A stretch of 64,000 bases of DNA from Roseibium denhamense. Its GTDB lineage: Bacteria; Pseudomonadota; Alphaproteobacteria; Rhizobiales; Stappiaceae. A program made the position numbers and the translations under genes. The stretch covers positions 39,699 through 103,698 of the forward strand of contig NZ_SMLZ01000103.1 in NCBI RefSeq assembly GCF_009711415.1. Reading direction: 5' to 3'. Position 1 is the stretch's first letter, and each line of letters starts with the position of its first letter. Positions 35,573-43,985 of this stretch are shown in pieces. The notes below the pieces were generated by a model. That model was not told where the DNA came from and searched no databases. It saw only the letters and a list, made by a program, of their open reading frames with translations.

Positions 35573-36768
35573 GATTTTGTCAGGCTCCATTGGGTGACGG
35601 GCATCAGGGGCTGCCAGCCGGTCAGATTGCCGACAGCACGCGCCCTGTGAACGGAGATCTTCTTCAAACCGCCTCCAAATTCCTGAAACGCCTGCAAAAG
35701 AATGGCCTCGCTTTCCAGGGTGACGGCATTGGCGACCAGACGGCCTCCCGGCTGCAGGATCTCATGGCATTTTTCCAGAACACCGGGAGTGGTGAGCCCG
35801 CCGCCAATAAAGATCGCATCGGGTTGTGGCAAGCCTTGAAGGCCCTCCGGAGCAGTTCCGTCATTCAGCACAAGGTGCGGGACGCCGAGCGCCTGCGCGT
35901 TTTCAGCTGCCATCGCCCTGCGGTCCGGATGCGGTTCCAGCCCGATTGCGGAGGTGCGGTCGGCGGCCCGCAGCCATTCAATGGCCACCGAACCGCAGCC
36001 CGCGCCAATGTCCCAGAGCACGGCGCCGGGATACGGCTTTAACTCGGCAAGCGTCACCGCGCGGATATCCTGCTTGGTCATCTTGCCGTCATGGTGAAAG
36101 GCATCGTCCGGCAGCCCCGGACAGCGGGACCTGAAACGCGTTCCAGTGTCTGGGATCACGTCCAGCGCCACAGTGTTCAGATCTGCCGTGGTGTCGCACC
36201 AGTCTGTTGCAGAACTCTGGATCAAGCGCTCTTCAGGACCGCCCAGATGTTCCAAGGCGGTCACTTGGCTGCGTCCAAATCCTTCACTTGCCAGAAGCGT
36301 CGCGATGTCACGCGGGGCGCCGCCGTTGCTCGTCAGGGCCAGGATCTTTGCACCCGGATAGAGCATCGAGCGCAACAGGCCGATGGGCCGGCCATGAACG
36401 GACACGCAGTCACAGTCCTGGAGCGGCCAGCCCATTTTGGCGGCCGCGAGCTGAAACGCGGAGGGAGAGGGCAGGATCCGCATCTCACCGCGCGCGAACT
36501 GGCCGGTCAGCGAGGCACCGACGCCAAACCACATCGGATCTCCGGTTGCCAGGATGGCAACCTGGCGCGGCTTGAGCGTCTTCAGCTCCTCAAAAACATC
36601 GGTAAAGGGGCGCGGCCAGCCCCTTTTTTCCGCTGACACGTCACCGGTATGGGCCAGATGGCGGGTGCCGCCATAAACAATATCGGCCCGCTCCAGCGCT
36701 TCCTTGCCGCCGGATGCCAGAATGCCGTCCTCGGTCATGCCGATCAGGGTCAGCCAGGGAGTGCTCAA
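35569..36768 (-). CDS. cobL: precorrin-6Y C5,15-methyltransferase (decarboxylating) CobL
   Basis: A bifunctional CbiE-CbiT type enzyme of 399 residues that methylates C5 and C15 and decarboxylates the C12 acetate. The N-terminal CbiE half has WLTLIGMTEDG, YGGTRHLAH and ILATGDPMWFGVGASL. The C-terminal CbiT half is a class I methyltransferase with LWDIGAGCGSVAIEWLR. The start codon is TTG, and its last two bases overlap the stop of the small ORF upstream (TTGA), so translation is coupled. The gene is followed directly by cobI. Confidence 0.94.
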   Translation of the reverse strand: MSTPWLTLIGMTEDGILASGGKEALERADIVYGGTRHLAHTGDVSAEKRGWPRPFTDVFEELKTLKPRQVAILATGDPMWFGVGASLTGQFARGEMRILPSPSAFQLAAAKMGWPLQDCDCVSVHGRPIGLLRSMLYPGAKILALTSNGGAPRDIATLLASEGFGRSQVTALEHLGGPEERLIQSSATDWCDTTADLNTVALDVIPDTGTRFRSRCPGLPDDAFHHDGKMTKQDIRAVTLAELKPYPGAVLWDIGAGCGSVAIEWLRAADRTSAIGLEPHPDRRAMAAENAQALGVPHLVLNDGTAPEGLQGLPQPDAIFIGGGLTTPGVLEKCHEILQPGGRLVANAVTLESEAILLQAFQEFGGGLKKISVHRARAVGNLTGWQPLMPVTQWSLTKS

Positions 36769-37004
36769 GAGCCCTCCGGTGTGTAACGCTTGATCTTCGG
36801 CTTGTCAGACAAGGGTGTAGGCGCCTTGCCGGTCGACGGGGTGATTTGCCGTGACCCGCGCGAAAGGTTTGGGGCAGCACCTGGATGGGACGCGACTGCC
36901 TCAGGGGCCCGGCCTCCGCCTGGCTGGGACAGAAACCCGCGTGATCTGAGCGGTTTGTCTGCCCTTACGGATTTCAGGCCGGGTTTGTCTTTACCATCGG
37001 CCAT
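36765..37004 (-). CDS. small basic protein encoded between cobH and cobL, unknown function
   Basis: A 79-residue frame starting MADGKDKPGLKSVRADK one base beyond the cobH stop, whose own stop overlaps the cobL TTG start. The product is rich in Lys, Arg, Pro, Gly and Ser, has no hydrophobic segment, and is probably disordered. I do not recognise a family. The tight coupling on both sides argues that it is translated. It could simply serve to couple cobL translation to cobH, or act as a small accessory protein of corrin synthesis. Confidence 0.55.
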   Translation of the reverse strand: MADGKDKPGLKSVRADKPLRSRGFLSQPGGGRAPEAVASHPGAAPNLSRGSRQITPSTGKAPTPLSDKPKIKRYTPEGS

Positions 37005-37005
37005 G

Positions 37006-37659
37006 TCAGGCTTCCTCCGGCAGTCCGGCCGCCAGACCGTTGACCGCCGCAGCCGCCATGGCCGATCCGCCGCGCCGTCCACGGATCGTCAAAAACGGGA
37101 TATCGAAGGGATTTGCAATCAGGGCTTCCTTGGATTCAGCTGCTCCCACGAAACCGACGGGAAACCCGAGGATCAGGCCCGGTTTGGGCCCGCCTGCGGC
37201 AATATTTTCGAGCAGATGAAACAGCGCCGTTGGGGCATTGCCGATGGCAACGACCGCACCCTCCAGCTGGTCCGCCCAAAGGTCGATGGCAGCGGCCGAA
37301 CGGGTGGTGCCGAGCCGCTGTGCAATGTCCGGAACACGCGGATCATTCAGGCTACATACGACATTCGATCCGATGGGCAGCCGGGAGCGGATGAGGCCAT
37401 GGGCGACCATCTCCACGTCACAAAACACCGGTGCGGAGCGTGCAAAAGCGCTCCGCGCGGCATCGGCCAAATCGCCTGACCAAACCAGGTCCTGTGGCAC
37501 GTCGATCATGCCGCATGCGTGAATGAGGCGGATGGCAACCGGATGAAGCGCGCTTGGCAAGGCCGACAGATCTGCTTCCGCCCGGACAATGGAAAAGGAC
37601 TGCCGGTAAATCGCAGCCGGATCCTTCTCATAGGCATATGAAACCTGTTCGCTCACCAT
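37006..37659 (-). CDS. cobH: precorrin-8X methylmutase CobH
   Basis: CobH moves the C11 methyl to C12 to yield hydrogenobyrinate, with no cofactor. The 217-residue protein has the catalytic histidine in RLIHACGMID, then APVFCDVEMVAHGL and GFPVGFVGAAESKEAL, and the C-terminal RGRRGGSAMAAAAVNGLA. It is the first clearly enzymatic gene of the minus-strand cob operon, 51 bases downstream of a small membrane protein gene. Confidence 0.95.
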   Translation of the reverse strand: MVSEQVSYAYEKDPAAIYRQSFSIVRAEADLSALPSALHPVAIRLIHACGMIDVPQDLVWSGDLADAARSAFARSAPVFCDVEMVAHGLIRSRLPIGSNVVCSLNDPRVPDIAQRLGTTRSAAAIDLWADQLEGAVVAIGNAPTALFHLLENIAAGGPKPGLILGFPVGFVGAAESKEALIANPFDIPFLTIRGRRGGSAMAAAAVNGLAAGLPEEA

Positions 37660-37710
37660 CTACATCCATACTTGTGGGCCGGAGAAATTCCGCGCCGGAC
37701 CAGCCACCGG

Positions 37711-37953
37711 TTACTGTGTACCCTCGGCAGATGCATCCGCCGGGTCTTTGTCATCGGCTTTATCGCTGGCCTTGTTTGCCTTGGCCTTGCGTCCGGCCCA
37801 GGCCGCGGCCCCGGCAACCAGGACAGCTCCGGCAAGGGCCGCAACGCCCACCCAGTGCGAATGCCCCGCGAGTTCACCGATGTGTCCGCCATGTGCAAAG
37901 GCAGGTGCCGGTGTGAGCACAGCAAAGCCGAGCAAGGAAACCCGCATAATCAT
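37711..37953 (-). CDS. small DUF6732-like membrane protein leading the cob operon
   Basis: An 80-residue protein with a signal-like first segment (MRVSLLGFAVLTPAPAFA), a His-rich HGGHIGELAGHSHW stretch that looks metal-binding, a transmembrane helix (VAALAGAVLVAGAAAW) and a highly charged Lys/Asp tail. It resembles the small DUF6732 proteins found beside cobalamin genes in alphaproteobacteria. A role in cobalt handling, like CbtB, is possible but unproven. I chose the start at 37953 (an ATG two codons on is also possible) because the upstream extension to 38028 is not hydrophobic. Confidence 0.65.
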   Translation of the reverse strand: MIMRVSLLGFAVLTPAPAFAHGGHIGELAGHSHWVGVAALAGAVLVAGAAAWAGRKAKANKASDKADDKDPADASAEGTQ

Positions 37954-38320
37954 TTTCTCCCCCAGATAATCCGGCCGTGCCGCTAAGGATTGAAGTGAGG
38001 TCCATGGCTGGGAGAAGAAAGCAAACACGTCCGCAGCTGGGCCGCTTGGGCGGCCGCTCGGCTCCGGCTGTGGCCGACAGCTCCGGCAGTTACCCCCTGA
38101 TTGGGTCGGCTCTAACCGGAATCGCTTTCAGTCCCTCGCCAGGACGCCGTCAGATCGCGCGACAATAGAAGAGCCGTTTGGGCTGATCAAGCGGCAAACC
38201 GACATGAACTGAAAGTGCAGCGCCATTTGTAAAAACGCGTGGCCGCCGCCAGCGTCCGGAAGGGAGCTTGTAGGATTTTACAGGGGTTGAGAAACACGTT
38301 AAAGGAGCCGCACACGCCAG
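37954..38320. promoter_or_regulatory. divergent leader region upstream of the cob operon
   Basis: No gene is seen in about 365 bases between the minus-strand cob operon and the plus-strand DUF2946 gene. Read on the minus strand, the middle is rich in inverted repeats (for example GCCGGAG/CTCCGGC and GGCCGCC/GGCGGCC-type pairs near 38040-38100), so the leader RNA could fold strongly. A cobalamin riboswitch would be expected here, but I could not find its conserved B12 box or the GGGAA...CCCCGC core. A different control, or a divergent variant, must be considered. Confidence 0.4.
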
Positions 38321-38734
38321 TTGGGTGGGGGCGAACCGTTGCGAACGGGTGATGGAAATTTCAAGAGACTGTGCCGGCAGATCGCATTCTGGATGCTGCT
38401 GCCGGTTCTGCTTGTCTCAGCCATCCCCCAGGGCTTTATGCCAGGTGTTCAAGAAGACGGGCACTTTACTGTCGTTCTGTGTACCGCCGATGGTTTCCGG
38501 ACGGTCACGCTTGACGAGAACGGGCACGAAGTCCCGGGTCCTAACCAAACCGATACCCGGACGCATCATTGCGTTTTCTCGGTTCTCACTGGCCTGGCAT
38601 TGCCGGTTATTCCGGCCATTTTTCAACGGCAGGCCTCCCAGCCGGACGTGGTCTCCTACCACGGACCAGGCATTGCGCTGCTTGCCCAATCTCCCGGTGC
38701 TCTTGGGGCCCGTGCCCCGCCTTCGCGCGTCTGA
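38321..38734 (+). CDS. DUF2946 family protein
   Basis: A protein of up to 137 residues. A membrane-like segment (IAFWMLLPVLLVSAIPQGFMPG) is followed by VVLCTADG and, after a polar stretch, HHCVFSVLTGLALP. The spaced Cys and His-Cys pairs are the DUF2946 pattern, often seen beside copper or iron uptake genes. The annotated start is a TTG; the purine-rich AAAGGAG lies about 14 bases before it, so the true start is uncertain. It precedes the PepSY gene by 72 bases in the same direction. Confidence 0.7.
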   Translation: MGGGEPLRTGDGNFKRLCRQIAFWMLLPVLLVSAIPQGFMPGVQEDGHFTVVLCTADGFRTVTLDENGHEVPGPNQTDTRTHHCVFSVLTGLALPVIPAIFQRQASQPDVVSYHGPGIALLAQSPGALGARAPPSRV

Positions 38735-38806
38735 CGTCTTGTTTCACAAAAATATTGAGTTGGACAAACCCGCTGCGGGGACCGCACGGGTGTTGTGAGG
38801 GAAACC

Positions 38807-40207
38807 ATGAGCACGACTTCAAGGGGCGCTACAGATGCGTCCGCTTCCACGCGGTTTTATCAGGCTGCCTGGCGCTGGCACTTTTACGCGGGGATCTATG
38901 TTGTCCCCTTCCTGATCATGCTGGCCATAACCGGCCTGGCCATGATGTACATTTCGGTTTTCGATGGCCGCGATGGCGAAAAAATCACCGTTCCCGTCAC
39001 CGGTAATCCGATCAGCATTTCCGAACAGTCCGCTGCCGCCCTTTCCGGGTATTCAGCGGATGCGAAACTTGTGGAATGGATCGGCGCGCCGGCAGAAAAC
39101 GGAGCATCCGTCTTCCGCGTGCTGGACAATGGCGCCAACTATCTGGTGGCAGTGAACCCATACACGGGAGACGTTATCGAGAGCTGGGTGCGCCGGGATG
39201 GCTGGTATGATTTCATGTCGGATATCCATGGCACCTTGCTGATCGGGGACCTTGGGGACCGGTTGATTGAAATTGCGGCCGGCTTTGCAATCGTTCTGAT
39301 CGTGACCGGCGCCTATCTCTGGTGGCCGCGATCCGGTAGCACGAACCGTTTCGTGCCGGACATGGCCGCAAGGGGCCGGTCCTTATGGAAAAGCCTTCAT
39401 CAGGTGATCGGCATTTACTGTTCGCTGATCCTGGTGGTTTTCCTCCTGTCCGGTCTTGCCTGGGCCGGGGTTTGGGGCGGCAAGATCGTTCAGCCCTGGA
39501 ACTCGTTTCCGGCAGAAAAATGGGACAACGTTCCTCTTTCTGACGAAACGCATGCCTCCATGAACCACGGCGCCATGAAGGATGTGCCTTGGGGACTGGC
39601 GCAAACCTTGATGCCGGCCTCTGGTTCTGACGCCGGTGTAACAGGTTTGCCGGACGGCACGCCCGTCACGGTGGATACAATCGCGATGCTTGGAAAAGCA
39701 TTGGGGTATGAGGGCCGTTACCGCGTCAACTTCCCGAAATCGGAAGCAGGGGTCTGGACCTTGTCCCAGGACTCCATGAGCAACGATTCGTCAAACCCGA
39801 TGGCCGACCGCACCGTTCATGTCGACCAGTACACCGGAAAGATCCTCGCCGATGTAGGTTTTGCCGACTATTCGGCGGTTGCCAAAAGCATGGCGGTCGG
39901 GATCGCGTTTCACGAGGGCGATATGGGGCTTTGGAACATCGTGCTCAACACTGTGTTCTGCCTGTCAGTGATCTTCTTGTGCGTGAGCGGGCTTGTCATG
40001 TGGTGGATGCGCCGCCCGAAAGGCGCGGCATTGCGGGTCTTTGCCCCGAAAGTGCCGGACAATCTTCCGCACTGGCGCGGAGCTATGATCCTGATGTTGT
40101 TCATTTCTCTGGCGTTCCCGCTGGTCGGAATCACCCTGCTGGCCGTGCTGGCCATCGACTATCTCTTGATCGGCCGGATCCCTGCGCTGCGCCGCGCGCT
40201 TGGTTAA
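38807..40207 (+). CDS. PepSY-associated transmembrane protein
   Basis: A 466-residue inner-membrane protein from ATG 38807 (good GAGGGA site). The first span contains FYQAAWRWHFYAGIYVVPFLIMLAITGL, the second carries the HGTLLIGDLGDRLIEIAAGFAIVLIVTG motif, and further spans lie around GIYCSLILVVFLLSGLAWAG, LSVIFLCVSGLVMWW and the C-terminus. PepSY-TM proteins are linked to siderophore/haem or copper uptake and may act as ferric reductases. No TonB receptor is adjacent, so the metal is unclear. Confidence 0.88.
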   Translation: MSTTSRGATDASASTRFYQAAWRWHFYAGIYVVPFLIMLAITGLAMMYISVFDGRDGEKITVPVTGNPISISEQSAAALSGYSADAKLVEWIGAPAENGASVFRVLDNGANYLVAVNPYTGDVIESWVRRDGWYDFMSDIHGTLLIGDLGDRLIEIAAGFAIVLIVTGAYLWWPRSGSTNRFVPDMAARGRSLWKSLHQVIGIYCSLILVVFLLSGLAWAGVWGGKIVQPWNSFPAEKWDNVPLSDETHASMNHGAMKDVPWGLAQTLMPASGSDAGVTGLPDGTPVTVDTIAMLGKALGYEGRYRVNFPKSEAGVWTLSQDSMSNDSSNPMADRTVHVDQYTGKILADVGFADYSAVAKSMAVGIAFHEGDMGLWNIVLNTVFCLSVIFLCVSGLVMWWMRRPKGAALRVFAPKVPDNLPHWRGAMILMLFISLAFPLVGITLLAVLAIDYLLIGRIPALRRALG

Positions 40208-40220
40208 ATGATACCATGGT

Positions 40221-40246
40221 CTCCGGCGGCTCTGCAGCTGCCGGAG
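40221..40246. repeat. inverted repeat between convergent PepSY and phosphatase genes
   Basis: CTCCGGC (40221-40227) pairs with GCCGGAG (40240-40246) around a 12-base loop containing a further short GC dyad. It lies 13 bases after the PepSY stop and before the convergent phosphatase stop at 40279. No strong T-run follows, so it is a possible but weak terminator for either strand. Confidence 0.4.
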
Positions 40247-40278
40247 GCCTTGTCAAAGGGAACTGGATAAAGCCGGGC

Positions 40279-41925
40279 TCACTGGCGCCGGGCAACAAGA
40301 AGTGTGATGTCGTCGTGGATGGTCTCGTCGCCGATATGCTCCTTAAGGTCGGCGATCATATGTTCCAGCATGATCGAGACATCGCAGTGCTTGTGCCGCT
40401 GCGCACTGTCCAGCAGACGGTCAAGTCCATAAAGCGATTTGGCTGAATCCTCGGCCTCCGTCACGCCGTCCGTATAAAGGACAAGCGTATCCCCGCTCTT
40501 GAACGGGCGCTGCAGCGTGTGGACGAAATCGCTTATGTTTTCTTCCAGGCCGATCGGAAACCCAAGATCAAGTGTGTCGATCACTTCCAGCTCACCGTCG
40601 GCGCGCAAGATGATGAGTTCTTCATGCTGGCCAGAGAGGGTGATCGTGTCCCCTTCTATGTCGACAAAGGACAGCGTGAGGTGCTTGTCGGTCCTGGTCC
40701 GTTTGATATTGCGGCAGATGGCACTGTTGAGTGTGTTCAGGAACTGCTTGGGGTCGGTCGTCCCCTGTTCTTGAAGGGCAACGGCGATGGATTGCACCAT
40801 GAGCATCAACACGCCGCTTTCCAGGCCATGGCCTGTCACGTCGCCTATGCCGATCTTGACCTTGTCGCACAGCTGCAGGACGTCATAGTAATCGCCGCCC
40901 ACCTCATCTGCGGGCTGCATGAAGGCTGCCACCTCCAGCTCATCGATGCCGCCGAGCTCATTTGGCGTCGGCAGAACCATCATCTGGATTTCGCGCGCAA
41001 TCTCGATCTCGGCGCCCAGCCGCAGGTTTTCCGATTTCAGCTGCGTGTTGAGGCTGCTGATTTCGCCGTTGGCGCATTCCAAGTCCTGGTTCATTTTGTG
41101 AAAGCGGACCGCCTGACGCCATTGAAGGCCGGCAAAGGCAATGCCGAATGCACCTGCTCCGGCGAAATAGGTCAGGAGGAACTTGAAGGACCAAAGGTTG
41201 GCAGCAATCGACTGATCGATGGTAATTGCCTGAATGCCCCTGACGTCGCCGGTTTCCCAATCGGTTTTCGGGCTTTCCGGATGGGTGTTGTGGCAGGACA
41301 CGCAGGATTCGCCCATCAGCACGGGGGAGGCGATCTGAACATGCCGGTCAAAGAACGTGCCTGCATATTCAATCTCGATGTCGTTCGCATCCCGGCTCTC
41401 GCGGAAGTCGGCAAGGGCCTGGACTTCAAACGGTGTCAGGTCATGGGAACCGCGTTCCAAAAAGGGCAGATCCGAGACGAAACGGTAATCGAGATTGCCC
41501 TGGTCGCCGATCACGTCACCAAGCTCGATCGATAGCGTCGCAGGGATCGGGATGCCGCCGGCTTTGTCATGATAATCATGCGTCGGCTCGATACTGCCGT
41601 CGGAATCAAGCACCCTCCCGACAACATTCCGGGCGTAATAGGTGCGGATTTCGGTGATGGCGCGGTCCAGATCCACCGCTTGAGCGCGCAAGGACTGGTC
41701 GGAGATCGTGCGCAGATCCAGCCAGACAGCCACGGGCAGAAGAGCCAGCGCCATCAAAACGACAACGGCAAAGGTCAGCGGGCGGTCCATGAGCGTCAGC
41801 CAGAAATGATCTATCTTTTTCAGACTCTGATTGGGCTGCATTTCGCCGGGCCTATCCGTTTCGGTCATATGCGCAGTCACGTCCCTACCTGATTTAGGTC
41901 TTCCAATTGCGTTTGCCTTGGTCAT
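40279..41925 (-). CDS. haem-c (DUF3365) sensor PP2C-type serine phosphatase
   Basis: A 548-residue signalling protein from ATG 41925; upstream in-frame codons to 42021 are possible. A membrane span near residues 51-70 is followed by a periplasmic DUF3365/Tll0287-like sensor with one c-type haem motif, CVSCH at 208-212. A second span near 240-260 and a coiled coil follow, then a SpoIIE/RsbU-type PP2C domain (EVGGDYYDVLQL, GDVTGHGLESG, YTDGVTEAED, DDITLLVARR). The haem suggests redox or gas sensing controls dephosphorylation of an anti-sigma antagonist or similar partner. The partner is not encoded next to it. Confidence 0.88.
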   Translation of the reverse strand: MTKANAIGRPKSGRDVTAHMTETDRPGEMQPNQSLKKIDHFWLTLMDRPLTFAVVVLMALALLPVAVWLDLRTISDQSLRAQAVDLDRAITEIRTYYARNVVGRVLDSDGSIEPTHDYHDKAGGIPIPATLSIELGDVIGDQGNLDYRFVSDLPFLERGSHDLTPFEVQALADFRESRDANDIEIEYAGTFFDRHVQIASPVLMGESCVSCHNTHPESPKTDWETGDVRGIQAITIDQSIAANLWSFKFLLTYFAGAGAFGIAFAGLQWRQAVRFHKMNQDLECANGEISSLNTQLKSENLRLGAEIEIAREIQMMVLPTPNELGGIDELEVAAFMQPADEVGGDYYDVLQLCDKVKIGIGDVTGHGLESGVLMLMVQSIAVALQEQGTTDPKQFLNTLNSAICRNIKRTRTDKHLTLSFVDIEGDTITLSGQHEELIILRADGELEVIDTLDLGFPIGLEENISDFVHTLQRPFKSGDTLVLYTDGVTEAEDSAKSLYGLDRLLDSAQRHKHCDVSIMLEHMIADLKEHIGDETIHDDITLLVARRQ

Positions 41926-42084
41926 AGTGAGAAAACTTTCGTACCGCAATGAAAGTTGACGGGGATAAATTGCAATCATGGCGTGTCTGCTTTGCGCCAA
42001 GTGCACATAAAGTTTGGCCATTGGAACCCGCCGGACAACAGTAAATCCGGCGGTTCGATCCTACAACCCTAGGGGAGGGGTGAT

Positions 42085-42603
42085 ATGCAGAACCATTTGG
42101 TGTTCACGGTTATTGCGAAAGACCGGGCAGGATTGGTGGAGCGCATTTCAGCCTGCATTGCAGCGCTGGGCGGAAACTGGATTGAAAGTTCCATGGCGCG
42201 GCTGGGCGGAGAGTTCGCCGGCATCGTGCGCGTTGCGATTGCTGCAGACCAGGCGGATGCCTTGGTCGCCAGTCTCCAGGACCTTTCGGCAGATGGGATC
42301 GACATTACACTGAGATCCGATAGAGCCGGGCAGGAAGCCCAGAATGGGACGTCCGCGCATCTTGATCTCGTCTCCCAGGATCATCCGGGAATTTTGCGGG
42401 ACATCACACATGTGTTGACCGCGCAGGGCGTGAGTATCGAGCATTTGACGACGGAAGTCGTTGCAGGCTCCATGCAAGGGGAGGCCTTGTTCAAGGCATC
42501 CGCCGATTTGCGTTTGCCGGAAACATTGTCACCTGGTGCCCTGAGCGACGCTTTGCAGGAAACCGCAGCCGACCTGATGGCGGATATCAATCTGGTCGAC
42601 TAG
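42085..42603 (+). CDS. tandem ACT-domain regulator (GcvR-like)
   Basis: A 172-residue protein made of two ACT domains. The first is FTVIAKDRAGLVERISACIAAL and the second is LDLVSQDHPGILRDITHVLTAQ. This is the layout of GcvR, which controls glycine cleavage genes by binding glycine, and of related amino-acid-sensing regulators. No DNA-binding domain is present, so it must act through a partner. An AGGGGAGGG stretch upstream of the ATG is a strong ribosome site. It diverges from the PP2C gene and converges on the Hsp70 gene. Confidence 0.88.
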   Translation: MQNHLVFTVIAKDRAGLVERISACIAALGGNWIESSMARLGGEFAGIVRVAIAADQADALVASLQDLSADGIDITLRSDRAGQEAQNGTSAHLDLVSQDHPGILRDITHVLTAQGVSIEHLTTEVVAGSMQGEALFKASADLRLPETLSPGALSDALQETAADLMADINLVD

Positions 42604-42657
42604 ATCAGCGGGCGATCAATCAGAGCGGGACAAAATTCTCTTCAATGCGGTAGGGCA

Positions 42658-42689
42658 GAGCAGGGGCTTTCTGACACAGCCCCATGCTC
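42658..42689. terminator. stem-loop between convergent ACT-domain and Hsp70 genes
   Basis: GAGCA-GGGGCT (42658-42668) pairs with AGCCCC (42678-42683) and, past one bulged A, TGCTC (42685-42689), giving about 11 base pairs around a 9-base loop. It lies between the stops of two converging genes and is followed by few T bases, so it is a moderate candidate for a bidirectional terminator or an mRNA-stabilising end. Confidence 0.45.
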
Positions 42690-42695
42690 AGAGCA

Positions 42696-43985
42696 TCATG
42701 GTGCAACGGCCCATTCGACGGCATCCTCGCGCGCGCCGATCAGGGCCAGTCCATTTGCAACGGACGTGAGTTCCTCGCCGCCGGACAGTTTCCCGGCGCC
42801 GAACTTTTCCGCAAACCGGGCCCGCACGGCCGGGACAAAGGATGTGCCGCCAGTCAGGAAGACGCGGTCGATATCCGCACACGCCAGTCCGGTTCGGTTC
42901 AATGTGGCGTCAAGGGCTTGATCCATCCGCTGAAGGTCACCTTCGATCCAGGTCTCAAAATCAGCCCGTTTGATGGTCGCCCGGAAATCGGCCCCGAGCG
43001 GCGGAAAGGAAAACTCAGCCTCATCGTCCAAGGACAAGCGGGCCTTGGTTTCTGAGACCGCCTTGTAGAGCGGATACCCCTGATCCTCTTCGACCAGCTC
43101 AATGAAGGTCTCGATCTTGTCGGGATCCAGGCACCGGCGCAGCAGCTTCTTCAGTTCCTTGAAGTCGTCCGAGGTCTTGAAGACCGACAAGGTGTGCCAG
43201 CGGGCGAAATTGGAAAACAGATTGGGCGGGAGTTCGAGGGTTTTGCCCATGCTTTTGTAGGCCGTTCCCTTGCCGAGTTTCGGCAGCACGACCTGATCGA
43301 TAATCCGGTAGTCGAATGTGTCCCCGGCAACGCCCAGACCACCCCGGCCAAGAGGCGTTGCCTTGAGATGCCCGGCCTCGGTCTCGAACCGCATCAGTGA
43401 GTAGTCGGTGGTGCCGCCGCCGAGGTCGGCCACGAGGATCGTGAGATCGCTTTTAAGCGTTCGTGCGAAGGAAAAGGCGGCGGCCACGGGTTCCATGACG
43501 AACAGGATATCGTTGAACCCCAAGCGCGAAAACGCTGCCCGGTAGCGCTCCATTGCAAGGGCTTCGTCGGGCTTGTAGCCCGCAAATTCTACCGGCCTGC
43601 CAACGACCAGTCGTGTTCCAGCTGGATCAAATGAGCCACCGGACCGGGAAAATGCGGTTTTCAGGAAAGCTGCCATCAACATCTCGAAGTTGAAGCGCGT
43701 GCCGAAGATCCCGGTCCCCTTGAAGGCGTTGCTGGCGGCAAAGGTCTTCAGGGACTGGATAAAGCGAACGTCACCGAAGCTTTCCAAAAACTGCCGGATC
43801 GCCCAGGGGCCTACTTCAGGATGGGGCGGGAGCGACCGGCCCTTGTCCAGGAAACTCAAGACGGTCGGCAACGAGGCAAAAACGTCAGCACCGTCTTTGA
43901 ACGTGATTGCGCGGGGCTGCCCGTCACTGGCGTCGACGGCAACGGTGTTTGACGTGCCGAAATCCAGTCCGAGTGTTCCAGGCAT
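42696..43985 (-). CDS. Hsp70-family protein, YegD-like
   Basis: A 429-residue actin/Hsp70-fold ATPase with the phosphate-1 motif GLDFGTSNT, LVVGRPVEF, the phosphate-2 motif VADLGGGTTDYS and the adenosine-motif TGGTSFVPAV. It lacks the peptide-binding and lid domains of DnaK, matching YegD-type single-domain Hsp70s whose clients are unknown. It is monocistronic between a convergent ACT gene and the cyclase gene upstream (265-base gap). Confidence 0.9.
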   Translation of the reverse strand: MPGTLGLDFGTSNTVAVDASDGQPRAITFKDGADVFASLPTVLSFLDKGRSLPPHPEVGPWAIRQFLESFGDVRFIQSLKTFAASNAFKGTGIFGTRFNFEMLMAAFLKTAFSRSGGSFDPAGTRLVVGRPVEFAGYKPDEALAMERYRAAFSRLGFNDILFVMEPVAAAFSFARTLKSDLTILVADLGGGTTDYSLMRFETEAGHLKATPLGRGGLGVAGDTFDYRIIDQVVLPKLGKGTAYKSMGKTLELPPNLFSNFARWHTLSVFKTSDDFKELKKLLRRCLDPDKIETFIELVEEDQGYPLYKAVSETKARLSLDDEAEFSFPPLGADFRATIKRADFETWIEGDLQRMDQALDATLNRTGLACADIDRVFLTGGTSFVPAVRARFAEKFGAGKLSGGEELTSVANGLALIGAREDAVEWAVAP

